DNA of 8,168 nucleotides from positions 1 through 8,168 of the forward strand of contig DAIPYN010000046.1 of the NCBI GenBank assembly GCA_036782715.1, read 5' to 3'. The translations under genes and the position numbers were made by a program. Source of the stretch: UBA3478 sp036782715 (GTDB taxonomy: Bacteria > Bacteroidota > Bacteroidia > Flavobacteriales > Flavobacteriaceae). Positions within the stretch are counted from its first letter, which is position 1, and each line of letters opens with the position of its first letter. The notes beneath the pieces are model-generated. The model was not told the origin of the DNA, did no database searches, and saw nothing but the letters and a program-made list of their open reading frames with translations. This document shows positions 5,067 to 8,168 of the stretch, piece by piece.

Positions 5067-6143
5067 ATGATTGATAAATTAAATATCATTAAACAACGTT
5101 ATGATGAGGTCTCTGACCTGATCATTCAACCTGACGTTATTGCTGATCAGAAGCGATATGTCAATTTAAATAAGGAATACACCAATTTGCGTCCGATCGT
5201 TGAAAAACGACAGCAATACTTGACCTTACTCGCTAACCTTAAAGAAGCTGAGGAAATTATCTCAGCCGCCGAGGATGCAGAAATGGTTGAAATGGCCAAA
5301 ATGCAATATGATGAGGCTAAATCGGCCTTACCTCCGCTAGAAGAGGAAATCAAATTTCTACTTATCCCAAAAGATCCAGAGGATGCGAAAGATGTGGTCA
5401 TGGAAATTCGCGCGGGTACTGGAGGAGATGAGGCTAGTATTTTCGCTGGTGATCTTTATAGAATGTATGCGAAGTACTGTGAGAGCAAAGGCTGGAAGAC
5501 CAACGTGATTGACCTAAATGAAGGTACCGCTGGTGGCTTTAAAGAGATCCATTTTGAGGTAACGGGAAACAACGTTTATGGTACTTTGAAATTTGAGGCT
5601 GGTGTGCATCGTGTTCAACGCGTGCCGCAAACGGAGACTCAAGGAAGGGTGCACACTAGTGCTGCTACCGTTATGATTATTCCTGAAGCTGAGGATTTTG
5701 ATGTTCAAATCGATCCGAAAGATGTAAGAATCGACTTCTTTTGTTCTTCAGGGCCTGGCGGTCAATCAGTAAATACCACTTATTCTGCAGTTCGATTAAC
5801 TCATATACCTACCGGGCTTGTTGCTCAGTGTCAGGATCAAAAATCTCAGCACAAGAACAAGGAAAAAGCTTTTAAGGTATTGAGATCTCGTCTATACGAT
5901 CTAGAACTTGCGAAGCGTCAAGAAGAAGATGCGGCTAAGCGTAATTCACAGGTGAGTTCAGGGGATCGTTCGGCAAAAATTAGAACTTATAACTACCCGC
6001 AGGGTCGTGTAACGGATCACCGAATTGGACTCACACTCTATGATCTTCAAAACATCATAAATGGCGATATTCAACGTATTATCGATGAGCTTCAATTAGT
6101 AGAGAACACTGAGAAATTAAAAGAGGCCTCTGAGTCTTTCTAA
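5067..6143 (+). CDS. prfA: Peptide chain release factor 1
   Basis: RF1 recognises UAA and UAG in the ribosomal A site and triggers release of the finished protein. With the ATG at 5067 it is 358 residues, the family length. A helical domain 1 (about 1-95) precedes the core. The stop-codon-reading tripeptide PxT is PQT at 187-189 (within RVPQTETQGRVHTS), which marks RF1 and not RF2 (SPF). The catalytic GGQ is at 231-233 in SGPGGQSVNT; Gln233 is the residue methylated by PrmC in this family. An in-frame TTG at 5052 would add five residues (M-Q-S-A-P), but M-I-D-K-L is the usual beginning, and the TTG lies too close to the -7 box. pyrF starts 1 bp after the stop, so the two are translated from one mRNA. 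Confidence 0.96.
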   Translation: MIDKLNIIKQRYDEVSDLIIQPDVIADQKRYVNLNKEYTNLRPIVEKRQQYLTLLANLKEAEEIISAAEDAEMVEMAKMQYDEAKSALPPLEEEIKFLLIPKDPEDAKDVVMEIRAGTGGDEASIFAGDLYRMYAKYCESKGWKTNVIDLNEGTAGGFKEIHFEVTGNNVYGTLKFEAGVHRVQRVPQTETQGRVHTSAATVMIIPEAEDFDVQIDPKDVRIDFFCSSGPGGQSVNTTYSAVRLTHIPTGLVAQCQDQKSQHKNKEKAFKVLRSRLYDLELAKRQEEDAAKRNSQVSSGDRSAKIRTYNYPQGRVTDHRIGLTLYDLQNIINGDIQRIIDELQLVENTEKLKEASESF

Positions 6144-6144
6144 T

Positions 6145-6960
6145 ATGAAAATTGACAGCCTAGTAGCGCAAATACGAGAAAAGCAAAGTTTTCTATGTGT
6201 CGGATTAGATACCGATCTTGAAAAGATCCCCGCACATTTGAAAGATGCCAACGACCCTTTATTTGAATTTAATAAAGCAATCATTGATGCGACGGCAGAT
6301 TACTGCGTGGCTTATAAACCTAATTTGGCATTTTACGAGGCGTATGGGGTTAAGGGTTGGAGATCGCTTGAACGAACGATTGCTTATCTGAATGAAAGTT
6401 ATCCGAATCATTTTACCATCGCTGATGCCAAGCGTGGTGATATCGGAAATACAGCCGAGCGTTATGCTGAAGCTTTTTACAATGGGCTCGGATTTGATTC
6501 AGTTACGCTTTCTCCTTATATGGGGAGTGATGCGATTGAGCCGTTTTTGAAACAAGAAGAAAAGTATCCTATTGTTCTTGCGTTAACTTCAAATAAAGGC
6601 GCTGAAGACTTTCAATATCACGGAGAAAATACGGCAACCCTGTTTGAGCAAGTCATTAAAACTACTCAAGATTACAGCAACTCAGAGCGAGTGATGTATG
6701 TGGTAGGCGCGACTAAGGCAGACCGACTAAAGGAGATCAGGGATTTAGCACCTCATGCCTTCTTTCTAGTTCCTGGTGTAGGTGCCCAAGGAGGTGACCT
6801 TAAGGCGGTATACGACAATGGCAAGAATGATTCGGTTGGATTGCTGGTCAATTCTTCTCGAGGTATCATTTATGCAAGTTCTGGAAGAGATTTTGCAGAG
6901 GCTGCTGCAAATTCTGCCAAAGAATTACAAGAGCAAATGAAAAGCTTGCTAGATTCATAG
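6145..6960 (+). CDS. pyrF: Orotidine 5'-phosphate decarboxylase
   Basis: PyrF converts OMP to UMP, the last step of de novo pyrimidine synthesis. At 271 residues it belongs to the longer bacterial subfamily (type 2), not the roughly 235-residue E. coli type. The active-site DxKxxD is Asp94-Ala-Lys96-Arg-Gly-Asp99. Other family motifs are LCVGLDTD (17-24), AYKPNLAFYEAYG (56-68), TLSPYMGSDA (with Asp in the phosphate-proximal loop), LALTSNKG, VVGATKADR, FLVPGVGAQGGD and LLVNSSRGI near the C-terminus, which together build the TIM barrel and the phosphate-binding end. It lies 1 bp after prfA and 2 bp before the hydrolase gene. No attenuator or pyrimidine-responsive leader is seen within the operon. 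Confidence 0.96.
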   Translation: MKIDSLVAQIREKQSFLCVGLDTDLEKIPAHLKDANDPLFEFNKAIIDATADYCVAYKPNLAFYEAYGVKGWRSLERTIAYLNESYPNHFTIADAKRGDIGNTAERYAEAFYNGLGFDSVTLSPYMGSDAIEPFLKQEEKYPIVLALTSNKGAEDFQYHGENTATLFEQVIKTTQDYSNSERVMYVVGATKADRLKEIRDLAPHAFFLVPGVGAQGGDLKAVYDNGKNDSVGLLVNSSRGIIYASSGRDFAEAAANSAKELQEQMKSLLDS

Positions 6961-6962
6961 TC

Positions 6963-7745
6963 ATGTTACATTACACTACCTACACCGAGGCTGATAGCGA
7001 TCAGTGGGTAACCTTCGTTCATGGGGCTGGAGGTAGTTCTACGATATGGTTTCGCCAGATTAGAGATTTTAAAAAGCACTTTAATGTTCTTCTACTAGAT
7101 CTCAGGGGGCACGGAAATTCTAAATCGAATCTGGTTAAAGCCTTACAGCGCTATACCTTTGATTCAGTTACCGATGATATTATTGAAGTTTTAGATCATT
7201 TAGGTATTAAAAAATCTCACTTTATAGGGATTTCATTAGGTACCATTCTTATACGAAATATTGAGGATCGGTACCCCAATCGCATCCACGCAATGGTTCT
7301 TGGAGGTGCCATTGTAAAACTAGATTTTAGGTCCCAATTATTGATAAAGTTGGGGAATTGGTTTAAATCGATGATACCCTATCTGTGGTTGTATCGATTC
7401 TTTGCCTTTATCATTATGCCTAACAAAAATCATAAAGAGTCTAGAAATCTCTTTGTTCGAGAGGCGACAAAATTATATCAGAAGGAATTCTTGCGATGGT
7501 TTAAATTAACGGCGGATCTCAACCCACTTCTACGTTTTTATCGAGAAACTCGATCTATCGTACCCACCCTCTATTTAATGGGTGAAGAGGATTATTTATT
7601 TCTCCCTCCAATAAGAGAATTAGTAGGTGCCAATCCATTAGCCGATCTTTTTGTAGTCGAAAAATGCGGTCACGTGGTAAACGTTGAACGTCCACAAACT
7701 TTTAACGAAAAGGCACTCGAATTTTTAAAAGGGCTTTCTAGTTAA
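6963..7745 (+). CDS. Alpha/beta hydrolase fold protein
   Basis: This is a 260-residue soluble hydrolase of the alpha/beta fold. Visible elements are the oxyanion motif HGAGGSS (20-26), DLRGHGNS (46-53), the nucleophile elbow G-I-S91-L-G, the acid Asp210 in MGEEDYLF, and the base His237 in KCGHVVNVERP, giving a complete Ser-Asp-His triad. A cap region at about 120-195 is rich in aromatic and basic residues, including LWLYRFFAFIIMP, and could bind a lipid-like or bulky substrate or touch a membrane. There is no signal peptide. It is the last gene of the prfA-pyrF unit, 2 bp after pyrF. The substrate cannot be told: esterases, lipases, C-C hydrolases and MenH- or BioH-like enzymes share these motifs. 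The linkage does not by itself imply a nucleotide-related role. Its last 8 bp overlap the end of the opposing gene. Confidence 0.85.
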   Translation: MLHYTTYTEADSDQWVTFVHGAGGSSTIWFRQIRDFKKHFNVLLLDLRGHGNSKSNLVKALQRYTFDSVTDDIIEVLDHLGIKKSHFIGISLGTILIRNIEDRYPNRIHAMVLGGAIVKLDFRSQLLIKLGNWFKSMIPYLWLYRFFAFIIMPNKNHKESRNLFVREATKLYQKEFLRWFKLTADLNPLLRFYRETRSIVPTLYLMGEEDYLFLPPIRELVGANPLADLFVVEKCGHVVNVERPQTFNEKALEFLKGLSS

Positions 7746-8112
7746 TAAGGCTACTCCACCTTTTGTGATTCATTGAAAGATACCGCTGGTACTTTCGAAG
7801 TTCTTCTAGAATTGCTTTGGTGTAATCACTAGGTAAGCTAGCGTCATATTCTAAACCTTTTAAGTAGTACTGTAGATTTCTAACCAAAATCAAGGCGAAC
7901 TGAACGATTTTGCCTTGCCCATGAAAACCAAGGTCATTTGAAAGTGCCTTGTGAATACTAGACTTCAACAGAATACTATCACTAATTAAATGATTAGATA
8001 GCTCTAAGCTAAATGACTTTAGTCGAGGCTGGCACGCAGAAGCCTGACTCACTTTTTCGGTGAGGTCGCAAATGTTGAGAGTTCGCTGATATAGGGTTCT
8101 TGACGCTAACAT
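7738..8112 (-). CDS. Hypothetical all-helical protein (124 aa), possible four-helix bundle
   Basis: I do not recognise this protein with confidence. It is 124 residues, basic, and predicted almost wholly helical: about 5-24, 28-55, 63-88 (KIVQFALILVRNLQYYLKGL) and 94-122 (with YTKAILEELRKYQRYL), ending K-R-W-S-S-L-I-N. There are no signal peptide and no membrane span. The helix pattern and the Trp near the C-terminus recall small four-helix-bundle proteins such as the Avd accessory proteins of diversity-generating retroelements and the proteins encoded in 23S rRNA intervening sequences, but key residues cannot be checked and no reverse transcriptase is in the window. Its stop overlaps the hydrolase stop tail to tail by 8 bp, with no terminator between. 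Upstream, TAATTTCG (8126-8119) is a one-mismatch -7 box. The remaining 8113-8168 is AT-rich with no further feature. Confidence 0.6.
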   Translation of the reverse strand: MLASRTLYQRTLNICDLTEKVSQASACQPRLKSFSLELSNHLISDSILLKSSIHKALSNDLGFHGQGKIVQFALILVRNLQYYLKGLEYDASLPSDYTKAILEELRKYQRYLSMNHKRWSSLIN

Positions 8113-8168
8113 ACCCTACGAAATTACTTTACTCTATGGGGTTATTAATATATATTATAAGGTAATAT

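Noticed and set aside
5147..5708. Two - strand ORFs (84 and 64 codons) inside prfA
   Set aside because: Antisense shadows; low-complexity Ser-rich or unrecognisable translations opposite conserved RF1 sequence.

Overview
The window looks like chromosomal DNA from a member of the Bacteroidota, probably a marine or freshwater flavobacterium-like lineage. This rests on four things: AT-rich coding sequence; promoters of the Bacteroidota type (TAnnTTTG about 19 nt after TTTG) instead of TATAAT; a 336-residue GSII-type glutamine synthetase; and a long (about 390-residue) PurM next to prfA and pyrF, an arrangement I recall from this phylum. No genus can be named from the sequence alone.

Positions 1-1240 hold no conventional gene. 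The first ~360 bases, probably ~500, are packed with perfect 7-8 bp stems, including two helices that cross others (pseudoknots). This looks like part of a large, elaborately folded non-coding RNA on the + strand whose 5' end lies outside the window. I could not match it to tmRNA, RNase P RNA or another family I know. It is followed by two tiny plausible ORFs, a 34-residue lipoprotein (692-796) and a 36-residue tryptophan-rich single-span membrane peptide (823-933). After them come short direct and inverted repeats leading up to the 3' end of a tRNA-Arg(ACG) gene (1247-1320, - strand), which has its own promoter and terminator. This stretch has the character of an accessory region beside a tRNA, but no integrase or duplicated tRNA end is visible.

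Positions 1600-8168 are ordinary core genome. A Ca2+/Na+ antiporter of the YrbG type (+) converges on glutamine synthetase glnA (-), and the two share a bidirectional terminator. glnA is divergent from a run of four + strand genes: purM (purine synthesis), prfA (release factor 1), pyrF (last step of UMP synthesis) and an alpha/beta hydrolase. The last three are 1-2 bp apart and surely co-transcribed. The run ends in an 8-bp tail-to-tail overlap with a 124-residue all-helical protein of unknown function on the - strand.

The metabolic logic of the core part is nucleotide supply: glutamine from GlnA feeds purine synthesis, while PurM and PyrF act in purine and pyrimidine synthesis. The most interesting material is the knotted RNA at the left edge with its small-peptide neighbours. 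A smaller curiosity is the A19-U56 tertiary pair predicted in the tRNA.
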